A DNA stretch of 64,000 nt from Vulcanococcus sp. Clear-D1 (lineage in GTDB: Bacteria; Cyanobacteriota; Cyanobacteriia; PCC-6307; Cyanobiaceae), in NCBI RefSeq assembly GCF_014654725.1, contig NZ_JACVZV010000036.1, positions 1 to 64,000 of the forward strand. The letters run 5' to 3'. This document shows positions 17,484 to 26,483 of this stretch, piece by piece. Positions within the stretch are counted from its first letter, which is position 1; every line of letters begins with the position of its first letter. The notes under the pieces are model-generated. The model had not been told where the DNA came from, searched no databases, and worked only from the letters and a program-made list of their open reading frames with translations. Both the position numbers and the translations under genes were made by a program.

Positions 17484-17918
17484 TTGATCAATCCCTCCCG
17501 CATTCGCATCCTGGCGGTGGGCAAGGTGCGCAAGGACTGGGTGCTCGAAGGCATTGCCACCTACCTCAAGCGGCTGCCAGGCCTGCAGGTGCTCGAGCTG
17601 CGCGATGCCGGCAAAGAACGGGAGGCCGCGGCGATCCTGGAGGCCTTGCGGCCCGATGAGCAGCTGGTGGTGCTGGCGGAGGAGGGGCAGACCTTCGATT
17701 CGCCGGCCTTTGCCCAACGCCTGGAGGGCTCTGGCTCAGAACGCCTGGCGTTGGTGATTGGTGGAGCGGAAGGCATCGATCCCGCCCTGAAGGCCAAGGC
17801 CCGTTGGAAGCTCAGCCTCTCGCCGATGACCTTCCCCCATGAGCTGGCGCGGCTGCTGTTGCTCGAGCAGCTCTACCGCGCCCTCACGATTCAGCAGGGC
17901 GGGCCTTATCACAAGTGA
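17484..17918 (+). CDS. rlmH: 23S rRNA (pseudouridine1915-N3)-methyltransferase RlmH
   Basis: This SPOUT-class methyltransferase reads [15 protein letters not shown] at the N-terminus. It carries the SAM-binding knot [19 protein letters not shown], then [24 protein letters not shown], and ends GGPYHK as in the family. It methylates pseudouridine 1915 in helix 69 of 23S rRNA. The TTG at 17484 has GGGAG six bases upstream and gives 144 residues. A GTG at 17463 would add seven. It is the first core gene right of the island and converges with purB. Confidence 0.92.
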   Translation: MINPSRIRILAVGKVRKDWVLEGIATYLKRLPGLQVLELRDAGKEREAAAILEALRPDEQLVVLAEEGQTFDSPAFAQRLEGSGSERLALVIGGAEGIDPALKAKARWKLSLSPMTFPHELARLLLLEQLYRALTIQQGGPYHK

Positions 17919-17928
17919 GCCTGCTGGC

Positions 17929-19224
17929 TCAGATGCTCAGGCGCTCCCAGATCACGCCCAGGTTGGCCTGGTGCAGATCGGTGGAGAAGCAGTCGGCCAG
18001 TTGCTCGGCGCTGAGGCGTGAGGTCACGTCGGGGTCGGCTTCGAGATTGGCGCGGAAGTCGCCGCCGGCGGTGTTCCAGGCGGTGTGGGCGTTGCGCTGC
18101 ACGATCCGGTAGGCGTCTTCGCGGCTGATGCCGGCTTCCACCAGGGCCAGCAGCACGCGCTGGCTGAACACCACGCCGCCGTACACATTCATGTTGCGGG
18201 TCATGTTTTCCGGGTAGACCCCCAGGCCCTGCACCACGGAGGTCATCTCCCGCAGCATGAAATGAAGGGTGACGGAGCAGTCGGGCAGCATCATCCGCTC
18301 CACGGAGCTGTGGCTGATGTCGCGCTCGTGCCAGAGGGCGCAGTTTTCCAGCGCCGCCACCACATAGCTGCGCAGCACGCGGGCCAGGCCGCTGATGCGT
18401 TCGCTGCGGATTGGGTTGCGCTTGTGGGGCATGGCCGAGCTGCCCTTCTGGCCCTTGGCGAAGTTCTCCTCCACCTCGAGCACATCGGTGCGCTGCATGT
18501 TGCGGATCTCGGTGGAGAAACGCTCGAGCGCCGCACCCACCAAGGCGAGGGTTTGGATGTATTCGGCGTGGCGGTCGCGGCCGATCACCTGGGTGCTGGC
18601 GGTATCGGGCACTAGGCCGAGCTTGGCGCAGGCGATCTCCTCCACCCGGGGATCGGTGTTGGCGTAGGTGCCCATGGCACCAGAGATCTGGCCCACGCTC
18701 ACCACACGCTCCAGGCGCTCAAGCCTCTCCTGATTGCGCACCACTTCCGCCAGCCAGCCGGCCAGCTTGAAGCCGAAGGTGATCGGTTCACCGTGGATGG
18801 CGTGGGAGCGGCCGATCATGACGGTGCCTTTGTGCTCCCGGGCCAGCACCCGCAGCGCCTCGGCCAGCTTGTCGAGCTCGGTGCGCAGCAGTTGCACCGA
18901 GGCCTTCATCTGCAGGGCCACGCCGGTGTCGAGCACATCGGAGCTGGTCATGCCCACGTGGATGTAGCGGCCCGCATCACCCACGTGCTCGTTCACGTTG
19001 GTGAGGAAGGCGATCACGTCGTGACGGACCTCCGCCTCGATCTCGAGGATGCGCTCCACGCTGAAGCTGGCCTTCTCCTTGATCGTGGCCACGGCCTCGG
19101 CGGGCACGCGGCCCAGCTCGCAGTTGGCTTCAGTAGCCGCGATCTCCACATCCAGCCAGCTCTGGAACTTGGCTTCCTCGCTCCAGATGGCGCCCATCTC
19201 GGGCAGGGTGTAACGCTCGATCAA
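17929..19224 (-). CDS. purB: Adenylosuccinate lyase
   Basis: The enzyme cleaves SAICAR and adenylosuccinate to release fumarate in purine synthesis. The start is taken at the TTG at 19224, giving IERYTLPEMGAIWSEEAKF and 431 residues, the usual cyanobacterial length. The frame continues upstream, but that part is not homologous. Family motifs are GMTSSDVLDTG, the catalytic histidine region GRSHAIHGEPITFG, and the signature GSSAMPHKRNPIRSE with the mobile-loop serine. The gene converges with rlmH, leaving 10 bases between stops. Confidence 0.95.
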   Translation of the reverse strand: MIERYTLPEMGAIWSEEAKFQSWLDVEIAATEANCELGRVPAEAVATIKEKASFSVERILEIEAEVRHDVIAFLTNVNEHVGDAGRYIHVGMTSSDVLDTGVALQMKASVQLLRTELDKLAEALRVLAREHKGTVMIGRSHAIHGEPITFGFKLAGWLAEVVRNQERLERLERVVSVGQISGAMGTYANTDPRVEEIACAKLGLVPDTASTQVIGRDRHAEYIQTLALVGAALERFSTEIRNMQRTDVLEVEENFAKGQKGSSAMPHKRNPIRSERISGLARVLRSYVVAALENCALWHERDISHSSVERMMLPDCSVTLHFMLREMTSVVQGLGVYPENMTRNMNVYGGVVFSQRVLLALVEAGISREDAYRIVQRNAHTAWNTAGGDFRANLEADPDVTSRLSAEQLADCFSTDLHQANLGVIWERLSI

Positions 19225-19298
19225 GGCCGCCGCGGGCTCACATCCAAACCAATGTATGGGGCGCTGGGATCGGCCCCTGATCGGCGCACGGGGAAGCC

Positions 19299-19493
19299 TC
19301 AGGCCACAGCCGTGAGCTTGCGGTGTTCCACCTCCCACTGCACCAGCTTCCCCCAGGCCTGCTGGCGCACCCAGCAGCGGCCGCCCCGGCACTGGATCAG
19401 CTGGAAGGGGGGGAGGTCGTCGGGCTGGTTGCGCAGTTTCACGAAGCTGCCCGGTTGAAGCAGTTCAACCACGTTGGATTGCTGGCGCGGCAT
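19299..19493 (-). CDS. Small conserved hypothetical protein (64 aa)
   Basis: From the ATG at 19493 the frame gives MPRQQSNVVELLQPGSFVKL, then QPDDLPPFQLIQCRGGRCWV and WGKLVQWEVEHRKL. The strand-rich, SH3-like pattern with paired Cys residues looks like a real folded domain. I recall very similar small proteins in marine picocyanobacteria, but no function. It lies 75 bases upstream of purB in the same direction and may share its transcript. The longer reading frame to 19604 is not supported. Confidence 0.65.
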   Translation of the reverse strand: MPRQQSNVVELLQPGSFVKLRNQPDDLPPFQLIQCRGGRCWVRQQAWGKLVQWEVEHRKLTAVA

Positions 19494-19612
19494 GGGGGAT
19501 CCCCTGTGCTGAGGGTCATCCTCCGGAGTGTTCCCCGTTTTGCCGCTCCAGCCCCCGTATTTGTTCGGTTTCCCCTGTGCTTTTGTGACAGCACACCAGC
19601 ACACCGCTGTTG

Positions 19613-20473
19613 ATGGGCCGCAAGCAACGCCTGGATCTGCAGTTGGTGGAGCTGGGTCTGGCCACCAGCCGCCAGCAGGCGCAGCAGCTGATCCGGGCTG
19701 GCAAGGTGCGCAGCGGCGATCGCGTGCTCGATAAGCCTGGATTGGATGTGCTCCCGGATCTGCCCCTCCAGGTGGAGCAGCCGCCGCGGTTTGTCTCTCG
19801 CGGCGGTGAAAAGCTCCAGGGCGCCCTGGAGACCTTCCCGATCGAGCTCACGGAGCGGGTGTGCCTCGATGGCGGCATCTCTACCGGCGGCTTTACCGAT
19901 TGCCTGCTCCAGCACGGCGCCAGCCGGGTTTATGGCGTGGATGTGGGGTATGGCCAGACGGCCTGGAGCCTGCGCACCGATCCGCGCCTGGTGCTCAAGG
20001 AGCGCACCAACTTGCGGCACCTTGAGCCAGCCGACCTCTATGGCGATGCCGACCCCTGGCCGGATCTGGCAGTGGCGGATGTGTCGTTCATTCGCTTGGC
20101 CTTGGTGCTTCCGGCCATCGGCCGGCTGCTGCGGCCGGAGCGGCGCGAGGCGCTGCTGCTGGTGAAACCGCAGTTTGAAGTGGGGAAAGAGCGCGTGGGC
20201 AAGGGCGGGGTGGTACGCGATCCGGCGGCCCACGTGGATGCGATTGAAGGCGTGATCGCCGCCGCGGCGCTGGAGGGCTGGAGCGCCTGCGGGGTGACGG
20301 CTTCGCCGATCACCGGGCCCGCAGGCAATCACGAATATCTGCTTTGGTTGCGCAGCGGTGCCTGGCCTGCCGCGGTGGAGACGATCGAGGCTTCAACGCA
20401 GCAAAAAGCCGCCGGAGCCTCTCCCGATGGGGAGGCGATCCGGCGGCTGGTGGGGCAAACACTGGGGGTGTGA
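19613..20473 (+). CDS. tlyA: TlyA-family rRNA 2'-O-methyltransferase (S4 domain)
   Basis: The 286-residue protein has an N-terminal S4 RNA-binding domain (QRLDLQLVELGLATSRQQAQ, LIRAGKVRSG). An FtsJ-type SAM methyltransferase domain follows: CLDGGISTGGFTDCLLQHGA, VYGVDVGYGQ, LAVADVSFIRLALVLPA and LLVKPQFEVGKERV. TlyA enzymes methylate cytidine 2'-hydroxyls in 16S and 23S rRNA. The first motif reads GGISTGGFTD where many family members have GxSTGGFTD. ATG at 19613 follows an in-frame TTG by one codon. It converges with glnB, 27 bases apart. Confidence 0.9.
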   Translation: MGRKQRLDLQLVELGLATSRQQAQQLIRAGKVRSGDRVLDKPGLDVLPDLPLQVEQPPRFVSRGGEKLQGALETFPIELTERVCLDGGISTGGFTDCLLQHGASRVYGVDVGYGQTAWSLRTDPRLVLKERTNLRHLEPADLYGDADPWPDLAVADVSFIRLALVLPAIGRLLRPERREALLLVKPQFEVGKERVGKGGVVRDPAAHVDAIEGVIAAAALEGWSACGVTASPITGPAGNHEYLLWLRSGAWPAAVETIEASTQQKAAGASPDGEAIRRLVGQTLGV

Positions 20474-20500
20474 GGCTGCCTGCGGCGTGGGACGCGCCGA

Positions 20501-20881
<381 letters not shown>

Positions 20882-20962
20882 TCAGGAATTCTGGAAAGAC
20901 ACGCGGGGAGTTGGGCCCCGGCAGCCCTATTAGGCCGCAGCTTTCGGGGCAGGGGTGTTGCG

Positions 20963-20976
20963 GTTGCTACCGCTAC
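20963..20976 (-). promoter_or_regulatory. Weak NtcA-like site upstream of glnB
   Basis: The + strand reads GTTGCTACCGCTAC, which is GT-N10-AC with one mismatch to the NtcA consensus GTA-N8-TAC. On the glnB strand a TAATAG hexamer follows about 30 bases downstream. Activated NtcA promoters usually have about 22, so the spacing is not ideal. It could equally be chance. Confidence 0.35.
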
Positions 20977-21026
20977 GGGTGCCTGGGGGCGGCTGCCTAG
21001 CATCCCCCCTTGAACCATCCCTGCCG

Positions 21027-21428
21027 ATGAGCGCCGACCAGACCCGCACCCCCCTCTATGGAGAGCGGGCCATTGCCGAAGCGGAGCTGATCTGTTTCGA
21101 CAATCCGCGTCCGGGCCGGGCCTACGAGGTGTCGATCACCCTGCCGGAATTCACCTGTAAGTGCCCCTTCTCGGGCTATCCCGATTTCGCCACCCTGCGC
21201 CTGACCTATCAGCCGGGCCCTCGCGTGATGGAGCTCAAGGCGATCAAGCTCTACGTGAACAGCTACCGGGATCGCTCGATCTCCCATGAGGAGGTCACCA
21301 ACCGCATCCTCGACGACTTCGTGGCGGCCTGCGAACCGGTGTGGATGCAGCTCGAGGCTGATTTCAACCCCCGCGGCAACGTGCACACCGTGATCCGGGC
21401 CAGTCACGGCACCCGTCAGCCCTGCTGA
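21027..21428 (+). CDS. queF: NADPH-dependent preQ0 reductase (7-cyano-7-deazaguanine reductase)
   Basis: The 133-residue unimodular enzyme reduces the nitrile of preQ0 to preQ1 in queuosine synthesis. The catalytic cysteine lies in [16 protein letters not shown]. The QueF motif [20 protein letters not shown] contains the substrate-binding glutamate. The end [10 protein letters not shown] is also conserved. I start at the ATG at 21027. The open frame extends upstream without homology. The last 13 bases overlap the convergent ccs1 gene. Confidence 0.94.
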   Translation: MSADQTRTPLYGERAIAEAELICFDNPRPGRAYEVSITLPEFTCKCPFSGYPDFATLRLTYQPGPRVMELKAIKLYVNSYRDRSISHEEVTNRILDDFVAACEPVWMQLEADFNPRGNVHTVIRASHGTRQPC

Positions 21429-22711
21429 AGGTCCAGCAGCAGCGCCGGGAGCTCCCGCGAGAAGGCTGCCAGGTTGCGGTTGCAGAGCCCGGCCACGTGC
21501 AGTTTCTGTTGTTCGGGCTCGGCGATGGCCCAGAGTTGGCGGGTGGCGATCAGGCTCAAGGCCCCGCCCGCCAACGCAATGGCGAAGCCGGCATACACCA
21601 GAGGCACGCCAGGGTCGCGCTTGAGCAGCAGACCACTAGCCGGCACCACGCCGGCGATGCGCAAGGGGATGCCGGCGATCTCCGCCGGCTCTCCGCCGGG
21701 CACCAGTGTGCCCAGCACCTCCGCCTCGGCGGAATACACAGTCACCGGGCCCTGCTCGCTCGAGAGCGACACCAACACCGGGTTGCTGCCATCGGGGCGT
21801 GTGGGCAGCACGATGCCCCACACCTGATCCCCGAGTTGCGGGAAGCTCTGCAGCGGCAGTTCCAGGATCGGGCTCTTGCCCAGCTGCACCTGGATGGCGG
21901 CCAGGGCCCAGTCGGCCTGATACACCGTCATCCCCTGGAAGCGCAGGGGATGGTTCACGCTGATCTCGCGGCTGGTGGCGCTCAGTGGCTGCGCCGCAGC
22001 GGGGTCACCGGGCTGCAGGCGGAGCTGGGATCGGAACTGTTCCGGTCTGCCGGCCGGGTCGCGTTCGATGCCAAAGCCTTCCAGCGTCACGGTGAGCTGG
22101 GTTTCGCCGCGGCGGTTGAGCAGTTCCAGCTCATTGCCGGGGGCGAGGTAGCGCTCGAGTCGCTGGCCGGCCAGGGCGCCCCAGGCCGCTCCCACCATCA
22201 GCACCACCAGGCCAGCGTGCACGAGCAGGGGGCCAACCCGGCCACTCACGCCCCGCCGGGCCGCCAGGCGATGGGGGTGGGGTTGCACCTGCCAGCCGCG
22301 CCGTTGCAACAGCTCCTGCAGATGCCCAAGCTGCGTGTCGGCGTTGGGGCTGCTGAGGGTTTCCGCCAGGGTGAGCTTGCTCAACTGACGCGGGCTGCTG
22401 TAGTCGATCCAGCGCAGAGCGGCCTGCAGCGCCGGCCATTGGCGGCGCCAGCTGCACAGGATCAACGACAGGCCCAGCCAGGCCAGTAGGGCCAGAAACC
22501 AGTTGCTCGAATACACGTGATCGAGCTGCAGGCGCAAGATCGCATCGCCGTTGAGCAACCCCAGCCAGGGCTGTGCGTCGTAGACGCGGTGATAGAGCTC
22601 CGTGCTCTCCTGCTGCGGCACCAGCGTGCCCAGGCCGCTGGCGATGGCGATCAGGATCAACAGCCCGATGGCCAGGCGAAGGTCGGAGATCCAGGCGATC
22701 AGGCGTTTCAT
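21416..22711 (-). CDS. ccs1: Cytochrome c biogenesis protein Ccs1/ResB
   Basis: Ccs1 pairs with CcsA in System II to carry and ligate haem to apocytochromes on the lumenal side of the thylakoid. The 431-residue protein starts [20 protein letters not shown] (first membrane helix) and has further helices at [18 protein letters not shown] and [17 protein letters not shown] large soluble loop carries the motif [18 protein letters not shown] last helix lies near residue 380 ([18 protein letters not shown]). It is followed after 18 bases by ccdA, the thiol-reductant carrier of the same pathway. I chose ATG 22711 over two preceding TTG codons. Confidence 0.93.
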   Translation of the reverse strand: MKRLIAWISDLRLAIGLLILIAIASGLGTLVPQQESTELYHRVYDAQPWLGLLNGDAILRLQLDHVYSSNWFLALLAWLGLSLILCSWRRQWPALQAALRWIDYSSPRQLSKLTLAETLSSPNADTQLGHLQELLQRRGWQVQPHPHRLAARRGVSGRVGPLLVHAGLVVLMVGAAWGALAGQRLERYLAPGNELELLNRRGETQLTVTLEGFGIERDPAGRPEQFRSQLRLQPGDPAAAQPLSATSREISVNHPLRFQGMTVYQADWALAAIQVQLGKSPILELPLQSFPQLGDQVWGIVLPTRPDGSNPVLVSLSSEQGPVTVYSAEAEVLGTLVPGGEPAEIAGIPLRIAGVVPASGLLLKRDPGVPLVYAGFAIALAGGALSLIATRQLWAIAEPEQQKLHVAGLCNRNLAAFSRELPALLLDLQQG

Positions 22712-22729
22712 CAACAATGCGAGGAGGGC

Positions 22730-23446
22730 TCAGCCCCAGCGGGCCAGAAGGGTGAGTGTGCCTGTGGCCAGCAGCACCACGCCGCTGATGGGGGGAACCC
22801 ACTGGCCCAGCGCACGCAAGGCCAGCAGCCGTGGCACCCAGGCGGCGGCGGTGCCGGCGAGCAGCAACGGCATCACCTGGCCGGCGGCAAAGGCGGTGAG
22901 CAGCACCACGCCCGCCAGCGGATCGCCGGCCTGGGCGATCCAGGCCAGCAACACCGCCAACACCGGCGTGGTGCAGGGAGAAGCGGCCAACCCGAAGGCC
23001 AGGCCAGCCGCTAAAGGTGCGAGGGCCCTCGGCACACGCTGGCGCCATTGCTCCGGATCCGGCCCGCTGGGCAGCTGCAGAGGCAGCAGACCGAGCAGGT
23101 TGAGCCCCATGAACACCGCCAGCACCGCCACCAGAGTGGGCACCAGACCTGGCACCTGGCCGTAGATGCGTCCGAGGGCACCGCTGGCCAGGCCGAGCAG
23201 CACCAGCGACGCCACAATGCCTCCGCAAAAGCTGAGGCTGCGCCGCCAGGGGCGCTCCTTCTGGTCGTCAAAACCAGCCAGGTAGGCCAGGGTGATTGGC
23301 AGCAGCGACAGCGAGCAGGGGCCGAGGCTGGTGAGCAGGCCGCCGGCGAACACCAGCAGCAGCGTCAGGGCTCCTGGATGGGCCAGGGAGCTGCTGAGGA
23401 GCTGCTCTCCGCTGCGGGCCCAGTCGGCCAGGGCCGGAGCCACCAT
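22730..23446 (-). CDS. ccdA: Thiol:disulfide interchange membrane protein CcdA
   Basis: The 238-residue protein has about six membrane helices and the two conserved cysteines of CcdA in LGPCSLSLLPITLAYLAGF and AASPCTTPVLAVLLAWIA. CcdA moves reducing equivalents across the thylakoid membrane to keep apocytochrome haem-binding cysteines reduced. It sits in one run with ftsW upstream and ccs1 downstream on the minus strand, with 25 and 18 bases between genes. Confidence 0.93.
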   Translation of the reverse strand: MVAPALADWARSGEQLLSSSLAHPGALTLLLVFAGGLLTSLGPCSLSLLPITLAYLAGFDDQKERPWRRSLSFCGGIVASLVLLGLASGALGRIYGQVPGLVPTLVAVLAVFMGLNLLGLLPLQLPSGPDPEQWRQRVPRALAPLAAGLAFGLAASPCTTPVLAVLLAWIAQAGDPLAGVVLLTAFAAGQVMPLLLAGTAAAWVPRLLALRALGQWVPPISGVVLLATGTLTLLARWG

Positions 23447-23471
23447 CGCGGTTCTTGAGTCGGCAGTGGCG

Positions 23472-24671
23472 TCAGCCTATCGAGAGGCTTCCGCCGGCTG
23501 AGCCTTCCCGCTGGCGCTCTTCGCGGCGGCGTGGCCGACCGGGTTCCAATCCAGCACCTTCCAGGGCGCAGCGCAGCAGCAGGCCGGCGGTGAGCAGGCT
23601 GGAGAGCAGGGAGTTGCCGCCGTAGCTGATCATCGGCAGGGGCAGGCCGGTGGTGGGCATGGCGCCGCTGGCCACGGCGATGTTGAGAATCGATTGCCCC
23701 ACGAGCAGGCTGGTGCAGCCGATCGCGACCAGCCGTTGCTGGTTGCTGCGGCAGCTGAGTGCCACCCGCAGCCCCACGAACCCGAACAGCAGCAGAAACA
23801 GCAGCAGCAGCACCGAGCCCACGTAGCCGAATTCTTCGGCAAACACGGCAAAGATGAAATCGGTGCTCTGGATCGGGAGGTATTGCAGCTTCTGCGTGGA
23901 AAGCCCGAAGCCTTCACCCCACACACCACCCGAGCCGATGGCCAGCAGGCTCTGCACCAGCTGATAGCCATCGCCCTGGGCATCCTTCCAGGGGTTGAGG
24001 AAGGAGGTCACCCGGATGCGTTGGTACTCGTTGATCGCGATGCTCCCGATCGCCACGCTGAGGCCGAGCCCCGCGCTGCCGAACATCGCCCAGAGGGGCA
24101 GGCCTGATGCCAGCGCCATCAGCCAGAGCAGGATCCCGCAAAGGGCTGCTGTGCTGAGGTTGGGCTGCTTGAGGATCAGGCCCAGGGTGACGGCGAACAC
24201 CCCAAGCCAGGTGAGCTTCTGATCAGGCGCGATTCGGCTCCAGTGGGAGAAGAGCGCAGCGCCCTGCAGCACCAGGAAGGGTTTGATCAATTCAGTGGGC
24301 TGAATTTGGATGGGCCCAATCACCAGCCAGCGGCTGGCGCCGTTCACCGTGCTGCCGATCACCAGCGTGAGGGCCACGAGCACCATGCCCACCAGCAGGG
24401 CTGGCCCGGCCATCCGTAGCCAGCGCCGCAGGTTGATTTTCACCCCGAGATACAGCAGGCCCCAGCTGGCCACCATCCAGATCGCTTGGCGCTTGAGGTA
24501 GTAGGTGGGATCGCCCATCTCGCGGGCCGCCACCCACCAGCTGGCGGAGCCGAGTACCACCAGGCCCAGCACGCTCCAGAGGGCCACCATGCCCAGCAGC
24601 AGGCGCGCCTCCGCTGGCCAATGCTGAAAGGGCACAGGTAGCAGAGCGGGTGGGTTGGCGGAACGGGCCAA
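23472..24671 (-). CDS. ftsW: SEDS-family peptidoglycan polymerase FtsW
   Basis: The 399-residue polytopic protein matches the SEDS family: PIQIQPTELIKPFLVLQGAA, then FIFAVFAEEFGYVGSVLLLL, and the signature TTGLPLPMISYGGNSLLSSL near the end. FtsW polymerises glycan strands at the division septum with a partner class B PBP. RodA is the close alternative; the last motif and the neighbourhood fit FtsW better. The chosen start is a TTG at 24671. The C-terminal tail is rich in Arg and Glu. Confidence 0.88.
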   Translation of the reverse strand: MARSANPPALLPVPFQHWPAEARLLLGMVALWSVLGLVVLGSASWWVAAREMGDPTYYLKRQAIWMVASWGLLYLGVKINLRRWLRMAGPALLVGMVLVALTLVIGSTVNGASRWLVIGPIQIQPTELIKPFLVLQGAALFSHWSRIAPDQKLTWLGVFAVTLGLILKQPNLSTAALCGILLWLMALASGLPLWAMFGSAGLGLSVAIGSIAINEYQRIRVTSFLNPWKDAQGDGYQLVQSLLAIGSGGVWGEGFGLSTQKLQYLPIQSTDFIFAVFAEEFGYVGSVLLLLFLLLFGFVGLRVALSCRSNQQRLVAIGCTSLLVGQSILNIAVASGAMPTTGLPLPMISYGGNSLLSSLLTAGLLLRCALEGAGLEPGRPRRREERQREGSAGGSLSIG

Positions 24672-24735
24672 TGCTGCGTGGATATGAGGTTCCGACTATC
24701 CCGTATTTGCGGCGGCCTTGCCAACACGGGCGCAC

Positions 24736-24763
24736 TAAAAAAGCCCGGCAATGCCGGGCTTTT
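24736..24763 (-). terminator. Rho-independent terminator of the apcABC operon
   Basis: A nine-base-pair stem (AGCCCGGCA paired with TGCCGGGCT, positions 24742-24760) is followed on the minus strand by a run of six T. It lies 35 bases after the apcC stop. Three T on the opposite side might give weak termination in the other direction. Confidence 0.9.
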
Positions 24764-24797
24764 GAACGATGCGAATCGCTCGGGTTGGCTCTGAAGA

Positions 24798-24998
24798 TCA
24801 GTTGCCCACGTTCACCTGACGGCGACCGGAGACCAGTTCAACCTTCAGGATCTTGCCGCCTTGCTTCATGATCCGCTGCTGTTCAGCGAACCAGCTTTCG
24901 TAAGGCACCCACTTGGTGAAGAAGGTGTTCTGCAGCTCGCGCTGGGAACGGGCCTTTTCAGGGCAGGGGATGCAGGCGGTGACTTTGAACAGGCGCAT
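24798..24998 (-). CDS. apcC: Allophycocyanin-associated core linker LC7.8
   Basis: The 66-residue protein MRLFKVTACIPCPEKARSQR, with WFAEQQRIMKQGGKILKVEL near the end, is the small phycobilisome core linker in a CpcD-like fold. It caps allophycocyanin discs in the core cylinders. It follows apcB by 33 bases and precedes the operon terminator. Confidence 0.96.
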   Translation of the reverse strand: MRLFKVTACIPCPEKARSQRELQNTFFTKWVPYESWFAEQQRIMKQGGKILKVELVSGRRQVNVGN

Positions 24999-25031
24999 GG
25001 GTGGATCCTCGAGGTTTGCCGAAGGCAGGGA

Positions 25032-25520
25032 TCAGTTACCCAGGCCGGAGCTGATGTAGTCGAAGTACACGCCCATTTCGCGGCCGGCATCAGGGCCCAC
25101 CAGGGAGGCGGTCACTTCCTTCATGGCCTGGATCGACTGCACGGTGGCGCCGATGGGCACACCCAGGGAGTTGTAGGTCTCCTTGAGACCGTTCAGCACG
25201 CGCTCGTCGAGGATCGAGGTGTCACCAGCCAGCATGGCGTAGGTGGCGTAGCGCAGGTAGTAGTCGAGGTCGCGGATGCAGGCTGCATAGCGACGGCAGG
25301 TGTACATGTTGCCGCCGGGACGGGTGATGTCCGAGTACAGCAGCGACTTGGCTACCGCTTCCTTGATGATCGCGGAAGCGTTAGCGCTGATGGTGGCAGC
25401 GGCACGCACGCGCAGCTCACCGCTGGCGAAGTACTGCTCCAGGCGGCCCATGGAGGAGGTGTCCAGGTAAAGGCCCTGAACGTCGGCCTGGTTGATGACG
25501 TTGGTGATGGCGTCTTGCAT
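25032..25520 (-). CDS. apcB: Allophycocyanin beta subunit
   Basis: The 161-residue phycobiliprotein begins [20 protein letters not shown]. It has the N-methyl-asparagine region [17 protein letters not shown], with the phycocyanobilin-attaching cysteine in YAAC near residue 81, and ends [10 protein letters not shown]. With ApcA it forms the trimers of the phycobilisome core that receive energy from the rods. It lies between apcA and apcC, 41 and 33 bases from each. Confidence 0.97.
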   Translation of the reverse strand: MQDAITNVINQADVQGLYLDTSSMGRLEQYFASGELRVRAAATISANASAIIKEAVAKSLLYSDITRPGGNMYTCRRYAACIRDLDYYLRYATYAMLAGDTSILDERVLNGLKETYNSLGVPIGATVQSIQAMKEVTASLVGPDAGREMGVYFDYISSGLGN

Positions 25521-25561
25521 GGAACCTGATGGAAGAGGCAGTGGTTAGAGAAGGAAGATCC

Positions 25562-26047
25562 TCAGGAGAGGGCGCCGACGACGTAGTCGAAGTAGAAGCC
25601 AGCCTCTTCGGCATCAGCGCCGGTGAGCAGGCTCATGGCGGCGTTCTTCATCTCGCGCACGGCTTCAGCCATGGCTTCAAGGGGGGTGCCCAGGGAGCGG
25701 TACATCTCCTTGGCGCCGATGATGCCGATCTCTTCGATCGGGGTCACATCACCAGCGACGATGCCGTAGGTCACCAGGCGCAGGTAGTAGTCCATGTCGC
25801 GCAGGCAGGACGCCGTCATTTCCTCGCCGTAGGCGTTGCCGCCGGGGGAGATGACGTCGGGGCGCTTCTGGAACAGAGCACCGCCAGCGGTCTTAACGAT
25901 GCGCTCGCGGCTTTCGGCCAGGACCTGGGCGACGCGAAGACGACGCTGACCGCCGCTCACGAAAGCCTTGATCTGGTCGAGTTCGCCAGGGCTGAGGTAG
26001 CGGGCTTCGGCGTCCGCGTTGATGATCGAGTTGGAGACGATGCTCAT
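25562..26047 (-). CDS. apcA: Allophycocyanin alpha subunit
   Basis: The 161-residue protein begins [20 protein letters not shown]. It carries the chromophore region [20 protein letters not shown], whose Cys is near residue 81, and ends [11 protein letters not shown]. It pairs with ApcB in core trimers. It is the first gene of apcABC and is preceded by a 437-base region that separates it from apcE. Confidence 0.97.
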   Translation of the reverse strand: MSIVSNSIINADAEARYLSPGELDQIKAFVSGGQRRLRVAQVLAESRERIVKTAGGALFQKRPDVISPGGNAYGEEMTASCLRDMDYYLRLVTYGIVAGDVTPIEEIGIIGAKEMYRSLGTPLEAMAEAVREMKNAAMSLLTGADAEEAGFYFDYVVGALS

Positions 26048-26414
26048 GCAGTTCTGCCTCGAAACAAGCGGTCGCCTGAACGGTGACCGATATCCGGTGG
26101 GTAAGGGGGGAGGTCTTCAGAGGTGTGCTCCTCCCGCAGCAGGCTGCGTCGGGGGCGGGTGACTGAAGGCGCGGCAGCAGTGCTGACCGCCGAGTCATTC
26201 TGTGGCAGAGCCCTGCAGCCTCCCGGGTCCCGGTAACAGTTCTTCACGGCGAGTTGTGTCCTTGAAACCCTTTGCGGTGACTGGGTTTTCCCGGGGATTG
26301 CTCACCGTGATGCGCGTGGCAGTTGTTCACAATTAATCGCGCTTCAAGCGCGCTTTTGTTGCATTTTGTTGGCATGAATTATGCGCGCTTTTGTTGCAAA
26401 AAATCCATGCACAT
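26048..26414 (-). promoter_or_regulatory. apcABC leader and promoter region with repeated CAACAAAA boxes
   Basis: These 370 bases upstream of apcA contain no gene. On the minus strand the octamer CAACAAAA occurs three times (26389-26396, 26364-26371, 26354-26361). Next to the boxes is the perfect inverted repeat CGCGCTTCAAGCGCG at 26338-26352. The rest, about 290 bases, would form a long 5' leader, as is common for phycobiliprotein transcripts. No canonical promoter boxes could be fixed. Confidence 0.5.
26348..26398. repeat. 16-base direct repeat upstream of apcA
   Basis: GCGCGCTTTTGTTGCA occurs identically at 26348-26363 and 26383-26398, a period of 35 bases. A third partial copy, ATTTTGTTGG, lies between them. 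Exact duplication in a promoter region suggests paired binding sites for a regulator, but a recent short duplication is also possible. Confidence 0.7.
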
Positions 26415-26445
26415 GAAAAACCCCCTGCCATCCGGCAGGGGGTTC
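26415..26445 (-). terminator. Rho-independent terminator of apcE
   Basis: The stem AACCCCCTGCC / GGCAGGGGGTT with loop ATCC (26419-26443) is followed on the minus strand by five T. It lies about 40 bases after the apcE stop. It separates apcE transcription from the apcABC promoter region just downstream. Confidence 0.9.
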
Positions 26446-26483
26446 GAAAGCGTCACACGATTCAGGGGAGGCTCGATCCGGGC

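Noticed and set aside
18085-18615. Long open frame on the + strand through purB
   Set aside because: It lies antisense to a clear purB and is rich in His, Gly and Ala, as expected for a shadow frame of a high-GC gene.
22131-23228. 365-residue frame overlapping ccs1 and ccdA on the same strand
   Set aside because: It is out of frame with two well-supported membrane proteins and full of Arg, Gly and Ala; no motif.
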